From the NCBI RefSeq assembly GCF_900112365.1, contig NZ_FOLQ01000004.1, positions 552,470-616,469 on the forward strand: a DNA stretch of 64,000 nucleotides, written 5' to 3'. Positions 1 through 8,870 of this stretch are shown piece after piece. The stretch comes from Spirosoma endophyticum. Lineage in GTDB: Bacteria; Bacteroidota; Bacteroidia; Cytophagales; Spirosomataceae. Position 1 is the stretch's first letter, and each line of letters begins with the position of its first letter. The notes under the pieces were generated by a model that saw nothing but the letters and a program-made list of their open reading frames with translations, was not told the origin of the DNA and did not search any database. Made by a program: the position numbers and the translations under genes.

Positions 1-531
1 CGTCGTATTGCGGTCAATCGTGCGACTGTCAGCATTGGCGTGAAACACATAGGTCGTTGTTTCCTGCAGCATAACCTTGCTGTCTTTGTCCAGCCAGTCA
101 GCCGTAACGACCAGTTCAGCTTCACCGTTGCCACTTTTCATCGATTTAACGCCCGTATGAACAATCGTTCCAAACGGACCTTTGTGCTCCGGCCCAATCT
201 CGGTTGAGTTATTCCAGAAATCATGACCATTCACATCACCATAATTGAACCACATGCCAACGTGGTGTGGATGGTCGATACGTTCGCCGGGGCGCGGGTC
301 AAGCGGCCAGCCTCGGGTAATGAAATTGCCGCCTGCCGAGAGGATGGGATACAACACCGGCTTTTTCAGAACCGTCGGCCCTGGATAGATGTAGGCCGTG
401 AATGGTTTTCCATCGACCGTAACGGTCACTTGTTTTTTAGCGTCGTCGTGCGTTAGCTGGATACGATTGGTTTGAGCCCGAACCGACAGCATAGAAGCCG
501 CTACTAAAAAGGCAATAAAGAAATGGCGCAT
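1..531 (-). CDS. DUF6807 (PmoA-like) family secreted protein, 3' end cut by the window edge
   Basis: Reads leftward from an ATG at 529-531 and stays open for 177 codons to base 1, so the C-terminus is missing. The N-terminus (MRHFFIAFLVAASMLSVRAQ) is a clear signal peptide, placing the protein in the periplasm or outside. The residues around 'HPHHVGMWFNYGDVNGHDFW' match the conserved core of DUF6807, also called the 'methane oxygenase PmoA' family. That name is misleading: the family is not known to oxidise methane, and in Bacteroidetes such proteins are often found with sugar-degrading enzymes. Function is unknown. The family call is by motif recognition only. Confidence 0.75.
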   Translation of the reverse strand, partial: MRHFFIAFLVAASMLSVRAQTNRIQLTHDDAKKQVTVTVDGKPFTAYIYPGPTVLKKPVLYPILSAGGNFITRGWPLDPRPGERIDHPHHVGMWFNYGDVNGHDFWNNSTEIGPEHKGPFGTIVHTGVKSMKSGNGEAELVVTADWLDKDSKVMLQETTTYVFHANADSRTIDRNTT

Positions 532-701
532 TGGATGGTTGGTTAATCAAATTTGAAAATCGCGTTTTCAAGGGACAAAACAAACCGCCCCGACCTAAAA
601 AAGCTGGGGCAGTTGAAATGCTACTGGTTAGTCAACTCTCATTACTCTATATTCAAGTCTTATCAAACCATGCAGGTCTTACAAACGTGTATGGTTTGGC
701 G

Positions 702-1319
702 CTAATTACCCAACAATATTTTGTTCGTTACGTCCTGATCTATTGTGATATAGCCAGGATAATTAACCTGTTTACCCAGTAAATCCAGCGTTGGTTTAAT
801 TTTTATTGTCAGTTTAGATGGCTGTGTTCCTGCTGAACCCGACAGATTCTGCACCAATTGTGTAAAGGCATCGCGCGTTTTAGGATCCGTAAACAATTGA
901 TACGCATTCGTATTAAGCCGGACCGGAACGAGAGTGGTACCGCCACCGGGTTGTACTTCGATACGTTGGTTCAGAAATCCATTGAATAATTCCTGGCCGG
1001 CCAGCAGAATCCGATACTCCAGTTGATTGATACCCGCCAGTTTATTGGTTGGATTTGTAATATTAATGTTGAGCCGGGCGTCGAGTGGTACGTTCCGCGT
1101 CAGCAACCCCGTTGCCAGCCGGGGGTAACGGGCTGGATTAATGTCTTCTATCTTGCGCAGTTGCCGAACATCGATTCCCGCCAGATAAATACTATCGGCG
1201 GATGCAATCGTATAGCGACACTCTCCCAGGGCTTTTGCCTGCGAAAGCTGGTTGTTAACAGCGCATTGATTAAACAACAGTGGCAGCGCCACCAATACTA
1301 AAATAAGGCCTTTTTTCAT
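702..1319 (-). CDS. LEA14/WHy-domain-like envelope protein, possible lipoprotein
   Basis: 205 residues from the ATG at 1317-1319. A longer frame starting about 35 codons upstream is rejected because MKKGLILVLVALPLLFNQC is a proper export signal. Cys19 could be lipid-modified, but Gln at -1 is not a standard lipobox residue, so a lipoprotein is only possible. Residues about 75-140 (LDARLNINITNPTNKLAGI, then a Gly-Gly-Gly turn and LVPVRLNTNAYQL) fit the WHy/LEA14 fold: a conserved N-P-T in the first strand and a domain of about 100 residues. Such domains occur in water-stress proteins of plants and in bacterial envelope lipoproteins; the bacterial role is unknown. It is divergent from the T9SS gene at 1691 and has no operon partner. 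Confidence 0.6.
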   Translation of the reverse strand: MKKGLILVLVALPLLFNQCAVNNQLSQAKALGECRYTIASADSIYLAGIDVRQLRKIEDINPARYPRLATGLLTRNVPLDARLNINITNPTNKLAGINQLEYRILLAGQELFNGFLNQRIEVQPGGGTTLVPVRLNTNAYQLFTDPKTRDAFTQLVQNLSGSAGTQPSKLTIKIKPTLDLLGKQVNYPGYITIDQDVTNKILLGN

Positions 1320-1690
1320 GATTGATTGTAAATCGTTCTTATGTAAACGTTCGACAGTAGGCAAAGGGTTTGGTTTAACCCATATGAAAGCTAAGTTTCT
1401 TTGTATTCTTCTGCACAAGCACATCTGCCACCGACTTGATGTATAGACGCTGAATCCTACTAAGGGTCATTTCTGGTTCATTACGTTCGATCCCCCGCTA
1501 TATGATTCTGAAAAAATTCGTTCAACTGAACAAAAATGAGAAGCCTGTTTCCCCTCCAACATTAGATTGCGACTAACCAGCACGCAGAAGCCAGTACGTA
1601 AAATACCGTTCACTCAAAAGATACTGGGAAATACAGCGTCAGTTCTTTACTTATCACACGAAACACCCTTTCTAAATTTACCTTTTACGT
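1320..1690. other. Divergent intergenic region
   Basis: 371 bases between the leftward LEA14-like gene and the rightward T9SS gene. It should hold both promoters. The only recognisable element is TACCTTTT at 1679-1686, one base off the Bacteroidetes -7 consensus TAnnTTTG and 4 bases before the ATG at 1691. No RNA gene or conserved reading frame was seen. Confidence 0.5.
1679..1686 (+). promoter_or_regulatory. Candidate -7 promoter element (TACCTTTT)
   Basis: Differs by one base (final T for G) from TAnnTTTG. Only 4 bases separate it from the start codon of the gene at 1691, the same spacing as at 8859. If used, the mRNA would start at or next to the ATG. No clear -33 TTG was found at the usual distance. 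Confidence 0.3.
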
Positions 1691-4111
1691 ATGAAAAAAA
1701 TAGCTTTACGAATCCATCTGTTTACCATTGGATTTCTCCTCAACTTAATCGTGCCAACCTATCTGTTGGCGCAATTACCGATTAAAATTACCAACACGCC
1801 AACCACCGGAAGTGATCCATATGGTTTTGTGACGTATAAAGGTCGGCTTTATTTTTCGGCGAGTTCTTCGACCGATGGACCAGAGATTTATTCGACCGAT
1901 GGAACGCCCGGCGGAACAGTTTTACTCAAGAACATCAATACGTTACCTGGCAAAGGATCTGAGGTTGGTAGTTTAGTAATTTACAATGATAAACTCTATT
2001 TCGGCGCCACCAGTGCCACAGGAGGTGGTTTATGGGTTACTGACGGAACGACAGCCGGGACGACCCTTGTCAAGGATCTTTCTTCAGTCCAATTTAGTAA
2101 TCCTATTTTATTGGCCGTTGCTAATAACAAGCTGTTTTTTGTTGATAAGTTTTCGCCATCCGGCGACAATAAACTTTGGATAAGCGACGGAACAACTGCC
2201 GGAACGAAGCTTTTATCTGAAGCACTTGGGGGTCTAGATGTAGGCAGGGGGCCTTCCTCAATGAGAGCCATAAATAACCGGCTTTTCTACGCCACAGGTA
2301 ATACAAATGACCTATGGGTGACGGATGGAACGGTAGCGGGAACTCATTTTGTAAAAGGTGGAGAAGTTATGGATGGCGGCTTCGGCAGCCGTTTTTTTAA
2401 CTTCATTGGTCAGCTTACTCAATTTGAAGATAAACTAATGTTCAGGGGTTACGACCAGAGTAAAACTGGCGACGAACCGTGGATTAGTGATGGAACACCA
2501 GAAGGTACTTATTCGCTGGATCTGACGCCTGGTGCTGGTGTGTCTCTTATCGGGACCTATCGTTATTACAATGGCAAGATGTATTTTTATTTCCCATCAG
2601 CGGGTCTCTGGTCAACAGACGGCACTCAAGCAGGATCGAAACAGGTAAAGAACGTACCGTCCGCCGAACGATTCACGGTGTTTAACGACAAACTCTATTT
2701 CGTATCCAATACAAATGAACTCTGGATGAGCGATGGCACTGAGGCCGGGACAGTATTGGTCAAAAAGCTTACTTCAGGGCTAGTCAGTCAAATGATTGTG
2801 TCGGGTAACCTGCTATATTTTTCGGCTCGTACATCCAGTAACAATAGTGATTTAGAACTCTGGCGAAGTGATGGTACCGATGCGGGTACCTGGAAAGTGT
2901 CGCTATTTAGTCCCGACGCAACGGATATACTGGGAAAAGTAAAAACTTTAGTCGACGCCAATGGCCAGTTGTATTTTACAGCCCAACCTACTGGCTTATC
3001 ATCGCCGGAACTGTACTATTTACGGCCGAATCAGGCACCTGTTGCACCCGTCATTGCGAACGCGACAGGCACCGTAGGGCAACCTTTTTTCCAGGCAATT
3101 CCGTCGTTTACTGATCCAGAAGGCCTACCACTTTTTTACAGCGTCTCTGGTTTACCGGCCAATCTTACGTTCAGTGGGGGCGGTGGGGGAATCATTGCCG
3201 GCACCCCCACTGCGTCGGGAATCTTTACCATTACGGTATCGGCCCGTGATATTAATGGATTGACCACCAGCACTACGTATATCCTCAGCATTAATCCAGC
3301 CGGTGGCAGCGCGTTTGCTCTACAGGCACCTACCTACAACTGCGCGACGGGGGCCATTACGTTCAATACCAGCGGGGGTGATGGCTCGCCCATCGAATAC
3401 CAGGCAGCGGGCATTACCAACTGGACGACCAATCCATATCAGTCGGTCGATCATGATCTTATTACGGCTAATGACGTACAACCGATTACCTTGCAGGCTC
3501 GTCAGCATGGGGTAGTCGTTACGTACGTCTGGGATTTGAAGGCCTATTGCACCAATCCGCCAACACCACAACCGCCCCTGCCTGGTGCCTTTACCCTTAT
3601 GGCACCCACCTACAACTGTTCGACAGGGGCTATTACGTTCAACACCAGCGGGGGTGATGGCTCACCTATCGAATATCAGGCAGCGGGTATTACGAGTTGG
3701 ACGACAAACCCCACCCGATTTGTGGATCAGGAACTACGCACAGCCAATGATACAAAACCACTTACGTTGCAGGCTCGGCAAAATGGAAAAATGGTCAGTT
3801 ACGTTTGGGACCTGAGAGCCTCCTGTAGTGGAGCACGCCTTGCCGCGGAAGAAACAACAACTCTCTCAGTACGTGTTCTGGGCAACCCGGTTGCGGGAGA
3901 GACGGCTGCGGTAGAAATCAGCGGAGCCGCCGGACAATCCCTACAGTTTGTTGTGAGCGATATGCAGGGCCGTCAGATTAGTAAAGATCGTATCGAGCAG
4001 GCCAGCGTCATTCAGAAACATGATGTTCGAATCAGCCGGGCACCGGGCGTTTATTTACTCAAGGTGAGCACCCCAACCCAAACCGGAACGGCCAGACTTG
4101 TTCGACAGTGA
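1691..4111 (+). CDS. ELWxxDGT-repeat protein with T9SS type-A sorting domain
   Basis: 806 residues. Order of parts: signal peptide (about 1-28, ending LLAQ); eight ELWxxDGTxxGT-type repeats (about 60-420, e.g. LWVTDGTTAGT, LWMSDGTEAGT, LWRSDGTDAGT), each about 50 residues and probably blades of a beta-propeller; a putative-Ig/cadherin-like domain (about 450-540, with FTDPEGLPL and IAGTPTASG); two near-identical repeats of about 80 residues (about 541-712); and a C-terminal sorting domain (about 725-806, ending VYLLKVSTPTQTGTARLVRQ) of the kind that directs proteins through the Bacteroidetes type IX system to the surface. No catalytic motif is visible; adhesion or carbohydrate binding is a guess. 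It ends at a strong hairpin shared with the convergent gene at 4166. Confidence 0.85.
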   Translation: MKKIALRIHLFTIGFLLNLIVPTYLLAQLPIKITNTPTTGSDPYGFVTYKGRLYFSASSSTDGPEIYSTDGTPGGTVLLKNINTLPGKGSEVGSLVIYNDKLYFGATSATGGGLWVTDGTTAGTTLVKDLSSVQFSNPILLAVANNKLFFVDKFSPSGDNKLWISDGTTAGTKLLSEALGGLDVGRGPSSMRAINNRLFYATGNTNDLWVTDGTVAGTHFVKGGEVMDGGFGSRFFNFIGQLTQFEDKLMFRGYDQSKTGDEPWISDGTPEGTYSLDLTPGAGVSLIGTYRYYNGKMYFYFPSAGLWSTDGTQAGSKQVKNVPSAERFTVFNDKLYFVSNTNELWMSDGTEAGTVLVKKLTSGLVSQMIVSGNLLYFSARTSSNNSDLELWRSDGTDAGTWKVSLFSPDATDILGKVKTLVDANGQLYFTAQPTGLSSPELYYLRPNQAPVAPVIANATGTVGQPFFQAIPSFTDPEGLPLFYSVSGLPANLTFSGGGGGIIAGTPTASGIFTITVSARDINGLTTSTTYILSINPAGGSAFALQAPTYNCATGAITFNTSGGDGSPIEYQAAGITNWTTNPYQSVDHDLITANDVQPITLQARQHGVVVTYVWDLKAYCTNPPTPQPPLPGAFTLMAPTYNCSTGAITFNTSGGDGSPIEYQAAGITSWTTNPTRFVDQELRTANDTKPLTLQARQNGKMVSYVWDLRASCSGARLAAEETTTLSVRVLGNPVAGETAAVEISGAAGQSLQFVVSDMQGRQISKDRIEQASVIQKHDVRISRAPGVYLLKVSTPTQTGTARLVRQ
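3313..3828 (+). repeat. Internal direct repeat, two units (about 3313-3551 and 3589-3828)
   Basis: Two consecutive units of about 240 bases encode near-identical segments that both contain PTYNC, TGAITFNTSGGDGSPIEYQ, TLQARQ and YVWDL. They are separated by a Pro-rich linker (TPQPPLP). Third-position differences are frequent, so this is an older duplication than the protein identity suggests. The two Cys per unit are conserved and could form a disulfide. Confidence 0.85.
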
Positions 4112-4117
4112 TACGTT

Positions 4118-4159
4118 CGGATGGCCGTGCTAGGATTCGCAGTGTAGCACGGCCATCCG
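4118..4159. terminator. Bidirectional terminator hairpin
   Basis: A 15-base perfect stem (4118-4132 with 4145-4159) and a 12-base loop lie between two convergent genes ending at 4111 and 4166. A pyrimidine-rich tract with TTTTT follows on the plus strand. Confidence 0.8.
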
Positions 4160-4165
4160 GCTTTC

Positions 4166-6073
4166 CTAATTTTTCACGAACACCATCTGCGCCCGATCAG
4201 CTTTGGCCACTTTCTTTCGAAAGTCTACCCATTCGGCATAGGCTGTAGCTGGAAACCGCCCCCGGTGCATGGTTACCTTCCGGATGTACGTGATTTGTCC
4301 ACCGTCAACAGCAAACTTGGCGGAATAACGGCCAAACTTTGACTCAATCGTCATGGGCTCAATCTGATATTCTGGTGAGTAGCCCTTGGGAAGCTGATAC
4401 GTAATGGTATCACTGTCCTCATAATCATAACTTGAGCCTAAATCAACCGGGGCTTTGCGCGGCTGAGTAAGCGGTGTTGCCTGCCCCAGAGCTGACATCA
4501 GATTGAGCGGCAGAAATAATCGTGTTCCGCTGGTTGTCGCCCAACGACGCACCGTCAGGTCCAGATTTTCGGTAACGGACGGAATGGCTCCCGGCAGTTC
4601 TTTATAAGCAAATTTATTTAACTCAAACGCTGGAATACGGATGCGTTTCAGCAACCAGCTACGTTGATCATCGCGGTTCAGCCGATGGAGTGCACTGGCA
4701 TAAACGTCCTGCTGTAGACCCGTATAGCGTGTCAGAACATCGGCGGTAGCATCACCCTGTTCGGTCACTTTGACGGTGATGCGTCGTTGCTGGAGATTGT
4801 CAATCGGGCGATAGGCGGGCGTTTTTACTAATCGGCTCCCCTCCGGCAGGATAAGCAGAACATGACGGTTTCCCGTGAAATCACTGACGTATCCGGCTGG
4901 ATTATGCCCATCGGTACATTCCAGGAACAGCGTATCACGCCCGTCGGGAACGCACAAAATAATGTGGTTAAACTGAAAACTTGGGAAGTCCGTCAAGGCA
5001 TCCGGCTCGTTATCACCCGCCCGAACCAACGCCGGGTGGGCCGTCACACCAGCGGCTTTCAACAGGGCTTTCGTGTAATTGGTCAGCGCCTTGCAATCGC
5101 CATATTTACTAACGGCAACTTTCTCGGCCTCAATGGTTTGCCAGCCACCAATCCCTAACTGAACACTAACGTAACGCGTCTGCTCCTGTAAGAACTGATA
5201 GAGTTTTTTTACCTTTCCGGACGTAGTGGTTTCGTTTTTTGTTAACTCGATTACCCGTTGACGAAGATCGTCGGGAATGCGATCACGGCCGTCGTTCAGG
5301 ATGTGGTAGAACCGGCCTACATCACTCCAGCTTGTGATTTTTCCCTTGTAGTCCTGCACCTCAAATTCTGTCGGAGCAGTATAGACAATGGGCAATTGCT
5401 CGCGTGCCGGGGGCGACAGCGGTTCAAATTCTACCGCCGGAATATTCGCCAGTTTCCAGACATAGGTTTTCCCTCCGTTGGCAGCCGCTTCTTCAGCAAC
5501 AGGCGTCGGAATGTTCATTTGCTTGTAGCGCAACCCAAGACCCGCTGGCATATTTACCGTAAACATGGCCTGCTCAATCGATAAGTGCTGCTCATCCTGA
5601 GGTATCCAGGTTGGGTAAGCCATCAGATTACGCTCAGTCGTCTCAACAATAAACTCAACCGTATACGGATAGGTAGGCTGCTTCGGAAATGTCGCCGATT
5701 TAAACCGATTATCGTCGAAGAGATTATAATCCGAATAACTACTATAATCCTCAATATCAGTCTTTTTTAGCTTCTTAATCAGCTTACCATTGCCGTCATA
5801 CAAAGCCCCTTCAAAATTGATTACCTTAGATAGCTTGTCGTACCAAACCTGCTTTTTGGCGTGATCGTCGCCCTGTTCGTCCAACACCGTCACCACACTA
5901 CGTATGCGTAAATGCCCCTCTCCTGCCGACTTAACGGTGAAGACTGTTTCGTGCCGACGAACGACAGCGTGTGCGTTCTCTTTCAGATCTGCCGAAAGGA
6001 TACCAGCCTGATAGTCGACCTGCGCCCAGGCCGCCTGACTGACCAGGGAAATCAGTAAAAGAAGTTTTTTCAT
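4166..6073 (-). CDS. Secreted DUF3857 / transglutaminase-like protein (active-site residues present)
   Basis: 635 residues with a signal peptide (MKKLLLLISLVSQAAWAQ). An N-terminal DUF3857 domain (about 55-230) precedes a transglutaminase-like domain (about 270-390). The expected catalytic triad is readable: Cys in KYGDCKALTNYTK (about 324), His in FNHIILCV (about 367) and Asp in ECTDGHN (about 385). A C-terminal beta-rich domain follows. The substrate is unknown; related proteins are envelope-associated and may act on peptides or peptidoglycan cross-links. It lies 7 bases downstream of the paralog at 6081-8114 on the same strand, so the two are very likely co-transcribed. Unlike that paralog, this copy looks catalytically competent. 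Confidence 0.85.
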   Translation of the reverse strand: MKKLLLLISLVSQAAWAQVDYQAGILSADLKENAHAVVRRHETVFTVKSAGEGHLRIRSVVTVLDEQGDDHAKKQVWYDKLSKVINFEGALYDGNGKLIKKLKKTDIEDYSSYSDYNLFDDNRFKSATFPKQPTYPYTVEFIVETTERNLMAYPTWIPQDEQHLSIEQAMFTVNMPAGLGLRYKQMNIPTPVAEEAAANGGKTYVWKLANIPAVEFEPLSPPAREQLPIVYTAPTEFEVQDYKGKITSWSDVGRFYHILNDGRDRIPDDLRQRVIELTKNETTTSGKVKKLYQFLQEQTRYVSVQLGIGGWQTIEAEKVAVSKYGDCKALTNYTKALLKAAGVTAHPALVRAGDNEPDALTDFPSFQFNHIILCVPDGRDTLFLECTDGHNPAGYVSDFTGNRHVLLILPEGSRLVKTPAYRPIDNLQQRRITVKVTEQGDATADVLTRYTGLQQDVYASALHRLNRDDQRSWLLKRIRIPAFELNKFAYKELPGAIPSVTENLDLTVRRWATTSGTRLFLPLNLMSALGQATPLTQPRKAPVDLGSSYDYEDSDTITYQLPKGYSPEYQIEPMTIESKFGRYSAKFAVDGGQITYIRKVTMHRGRFPATAYAEWVDFRKKVAKADRAQMVFVKN

Positions 6074-6080
6074 AATGGAT

Positions 6081-8114
6081 TTATTTCTTCTCGGCTACGG
6101 TCCCACGTTTCAGGACAACCTGTTCGGCATGTTTAGCCACAATCCGGTTGAATAGTTCCCGTAAAGGCCCATACTCACCCGCAAAATATATAGGGCGACG
6201 TAGTAAAATCCGGCTGACCACCTGAAGCTGATTCTCGTTGGTAACGGATACCTGGTACAAGAACCGCCCGCCCTCTTCGGGCAACACCATAGACACTGTT
6301 TTTGGCAGTTCTTCCACCTGAAATCCTTTGGGCAGCGTATAAGTCGCCATAAATGTTTCATCGGTAGAAACGCCAAAATCCACAGGAAAGAGTCGCTCGG
6401 CCTCCTTAAACGGATTACTGCCGTGTGCTTCCGTCAGCATGGGGCGGAGGTACAGTCGATCGCCTGCCCTACCACAGGCTTCGGGAATAGTAATTGTATA
6501 ATCTTCATTAAACGCGCTACTTTTCAGATCCGCTCCCGAAAAGTCAGCCTTTTCAATCTGCCAGGCCGGGCGTTTTTTCTGAATGCCCTCCAGGAATTTT
6601 TTCTTTCCGTCAAGTGCAAATTGTTTACGGGTATTCCAGGCACTATACCCTCCGTGCGAATGAAGCAGTGTACCCGTCACCTCACCATCGTCGGTAAGCG
6701 TGAATTTACCCGTATGTACCTCCGCGTCACGGTCTGTTGGAGTCAGCGATATAAATCGGGGCTTCGTTGGGTGGACCAGCCTTCCTGTTCCATTCAGGCA
6801 ATGGAGGGGTAGCATACCAGGTATCAGGTAGGGATCGGTTGCATCCAGCAGCATGTCTTTTCCACCCACCGAAACCTGGGCAACAACATAGTTGAATTTC
6901 TTCAGCAAGGCATATACTTCATTAACGTGCCCATGCGATCGGGTGCTGAGGATCACCGGATTTGCTTCAATATCCATTTCACGTAACAGCGCAATCAGCA
7001 GCAGATTAATGTCGGCAGCATCTCCTTTTTTATCTTCGAATACTTTTTTGATACTACTCGACCAGAGCGCGGCTCCCTCATTCCATTTGATCGTCTGGCG
7101 CACGAAATCATAAGCTGCCTTCACGCGACTCAGCGTATCGGGATGCTGGCTAAGTAATGATTTGGCCGTTTCACGCAGGAAACCCGTCCGTTTGATCTGC
7201 CCACCGAAATTGGCGTCATCAAGGAGGGTTCTGTCCATGGCATCCCACCCAACGGCTATATCCTTTTTTAACATACCCGTTACCCCAGGCACCTGATAGC
7301 TAGCCAGTTCAAATTCAATCTTCGATACGTAGTCATCGGCCGTCGTTATATAAGCCTCATCGTGGAAAGCCGGAACATCTTTCATGGCAAACCGATACGC
7401 TGATGCTGATACACCATGATGACCCGGAAATATATCAGGTCCAACAGTCGATTTATTTTCATTGATGGCCATTGTTAAATAGCCGGTCTGCATAATTTTA
7501 TAATAAAAGTAATCAGGAATAGTAATACGGAATTCACTCCAGTTAACCGGCACTTCCTGCTGGAATCGCCACGTACGAGGATTATAACCAATACTAAAAG
7601 GGGTTCGAAGGGTGTATTGATAATCAATAATTGAGCCTTCCCGGACATTAGGCAGCGTGTATTTCTCAAGCCACACCTGATCCGAGGCTTTTTCGGTAAA
7701 GTGACCTGCTTTGGTCAATGGATCGATTGATACGTTCCCATCGACTAGGTTATACGTATAGCCATCAAAGTCGGAAACCATCTCATGCTGGCCTGATTTA
7801 CCCCGACGGGTAGAGAGCTGAATAGTCGCCCGGTCGTAGGCAGATTTCTTACGAATTTGTATACGAACATGGTAATTACTATTCATCCATAGTTCGCCCG
7901 CATTATTATCAAACGTTACCTCACCAAAGTCATACAGGACGATGGCTTCGGCGGTCGAATCCGCAACAGAATTTGTAAATTGACTGGGTGTTATTTTACC
8001 AAATTTGATGGTAGGCGCTGGATCAGCGGCTTTTTGCGCCAATGCTATATCCGTGCATAGCAAAGCATACATAGTCAACAGCAGCAGGTGCCGGACAAAC
8101 GGGAAAGGGAACAT
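6081..8114 (-). CDS. Secreted DUF3857 / transglutaminase-like protein lacking catalytic Cys and His
   Basis: 677 residues with a signal peptide (about 1-26, ending IALAQ). It has the same architecture as its downstream neighbour: DUF3857 (about 60-250), transglutaminase-like domain (about 320-425), C-terminal beta domain. The active-site region reads KKGDAADINLLLIALLRE, with Ala where the nucleophilic Cys (GDC) should be. The His position is replaced in KKFNYVVAQVSV. The Asp motif (LLDATDPY) remains. It is therefore likely a non-catalytic partner or binding protein rather than an enzyme. The frame is intact over its whole length, which argues against a pseudogene. First gene of a probable two-gene operon with 4166-6073. 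Confidence 0.85.
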   Translation of the reverse strand: MFPFPFVRHLLLLTMYALLCTDIALAQKAADPAPTIKFGKITPSQFTNSVADSTAEAIVLYDFGEVTFDNNAGELWMNSNYHVRIQIRKKSAYDRATIQLSTRRGKSGQHEMVSDFDGYTYNLVDGNVSIDPLTKAGHFTEKASDQVWLEKYTLPNVREGSIIDYQYTLRTPFSIGYNPRTWRFQQEVPVNWSEFRITIPDYFYYKIMQTGYLTMAINENKSTVGPDIFPGHHGVSASAYRFAMKDVPAFHDEAYITTADDYVSKIEFELASYQVPGVTGMLKKDIAVGWDAMDRTLLDDANFGGQIKRTGFLRETAKSLLSQHPDTLSRVKAAYDFVRQTIKWNEGAALWSSSIKKVFEDKKGDAADINLLLIALLREMDIEANPVILSTRSHGHVNEVYALLKKFNYVVAQVSVGGKDMLLDATDPYLIPGMLPLHCLNGTGRLVHPTKPRFISLTPTDRDAEVHTGKFTLTDDGEVTGTLLHSHGGYSAWNTRKQFALDGKKKFLEGIQKKRPAWQIEKADFSGADLKSSAFNEDYTITIPEACGRAGDRLYLRPMLTEAHGSNPFKEAERLFPVDFGVSTDETFMATYTLPKGFQVEELPKTVSMVLPEEGGRFLYQVSVTNENQLQVVSRILLRRPIYFAGEYGPLRELFNRIVAKHAEQVVLKRGTVAEKK

Positions 8115-8210
8115 GGATGGTGGGTACTAATCGGTTACTTAACGTTGCAATATATCAGTTTGGTTACATATACACAAGCCATTTATCTACTTCATGTGCA
8201 CCGAATTTTC

Positions 8211-8218
8211 TATCTTTG
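8211..8218 (+). promoter_or_regulatory. -7 promoter element TATCTTTG upstream of aat
   Basis: Exact match to the Bacteroidetes -7 consensus TAnnTTTG, 24 bases before the chosen aat start at 8243. It supports that start over an in-frame ATG at 8117, which would place the promoter inside the gene. No good -33 TTG was found. Confidence 0.6.
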
Positions 8219-8242
8219 TCGGGCAACACTTCCACGATTTTC

Positions 8243-8842
8243 ATGGATAAGTTAACCGCCGACGACCTGATTTATGGGTATATCAACGGCATTTTTCCAA
8301 TGGCCGACACCGACGGTACGCTATACTGGTACGCACCCGACCCGCGTGCCGTTATCCCCATCGATATCTATAAACCGGCGAAATCACTACGTCCGGTTCT
8401 TAACCGAAATCAATTCGAAATTCGGATCAATACGGCCTTTACCGACGTCATGCGAGCCTGCTCAAGTCCCCGTTCCGAAGACGATAGTGTCTGGATTTCA
8501 GACGAAATAATTGACGCCTACACCGAACTGCACCAGATGGGGCTGGCCCATAGCGTTGAGACGTATATAGACGACTGTTTGGTAGGTGGCCTGTATGGAG
8601 TAAGCTTAGGCGCGGCTTTTTTTGGCGAGTCGATGTTCCATCATACCAGCAATGCGTCGAAAGTGGCGTTTCATTATCTCATTGAAATTCTTCGTCAACA
8701 GCAGTACACACTGCTTGATACACAGTTCATTAACGACAATGTCCGGCGATATGGAGCCATTGAAATTCCGAAGGCCGACTATCTGAAGCAACTCAAAGCG
8801 GCTCTTCGCAAAAAAGCCCGTTTCACCGAACCTGTACTGTAG
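8243..8842 (+). CDS. aat: Leucyl/phenylalanyl-tRNA-protein transferase
   Basis: 199 residues from the ATG at 8243. It moves Leu or Phe from aminoacyl-tRNA to the N-terminus of proteins that begin with Arg or Lys, marking them for ClpS/ClpAP degradation (N-end rule) in the cytoplasm. Visible family signatures are YGYINGIFPMAD near the N-terminus, the core VGGLYGVSLGAAFFGESMFH (about 117-136), and LDTQFINDNVRRYGAIEIP near the C-terminus. The length is close to the usual 200-230. An in-frame ATG 42 codons upstream is rejected because the extra residues are not family-like and a -7 element lies between. proB follows after 28 bases with its own -7 element. Confidence 0.93.
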   Translation: MDKLTADDLIYGYINGIFPMADTDGTLYWYAPDPRAVIPIDIYKPAKSLRPVLNRNQFEIRINTAFTDVMRACSSPRSEDDSVWISDEIIDAYTELHQMGLAHSVETYIDDCLVGGLYGVSLGAAFFGESMFHHTSNASKVAFHYLIEILRQQQYTLLDTQFINDNVRRYGAIEIPKADYLKQLKAALRKKARFTEPVL

Positions 8843-8858
8843 CTGCTGCATTACTGGT

Positions 8859-8866
8859 TATCTTTG
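8859..8866 (+). promoter_or_regulatory. -7 promoter element TATCTTTG 4 bases before proB
   Basis: Exact TAnnTTTG match in the short aat-proB gap. Only CCGC separates it from the proB ATG, so transcription would begin at or beside the start codon (leaderless). No convincing -33 TTG is seen inside the end of aat. Confidence 0.5.
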
Positions 8867-8870
8867 CCGC

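Noticed and set aside
587..610. GCCCC/GGGGC inverted repeat as terminator of the LEA14-like gene
   Set aside because: Only five base pairs, a 14-base loop, no T-run, and about 90 bases from the gene end.
1481..1495. GTTCGATCCCC as a tRNA T-loop
   Set aside because: The flanking bases do not form a T stem, acceptor stem or D arm.
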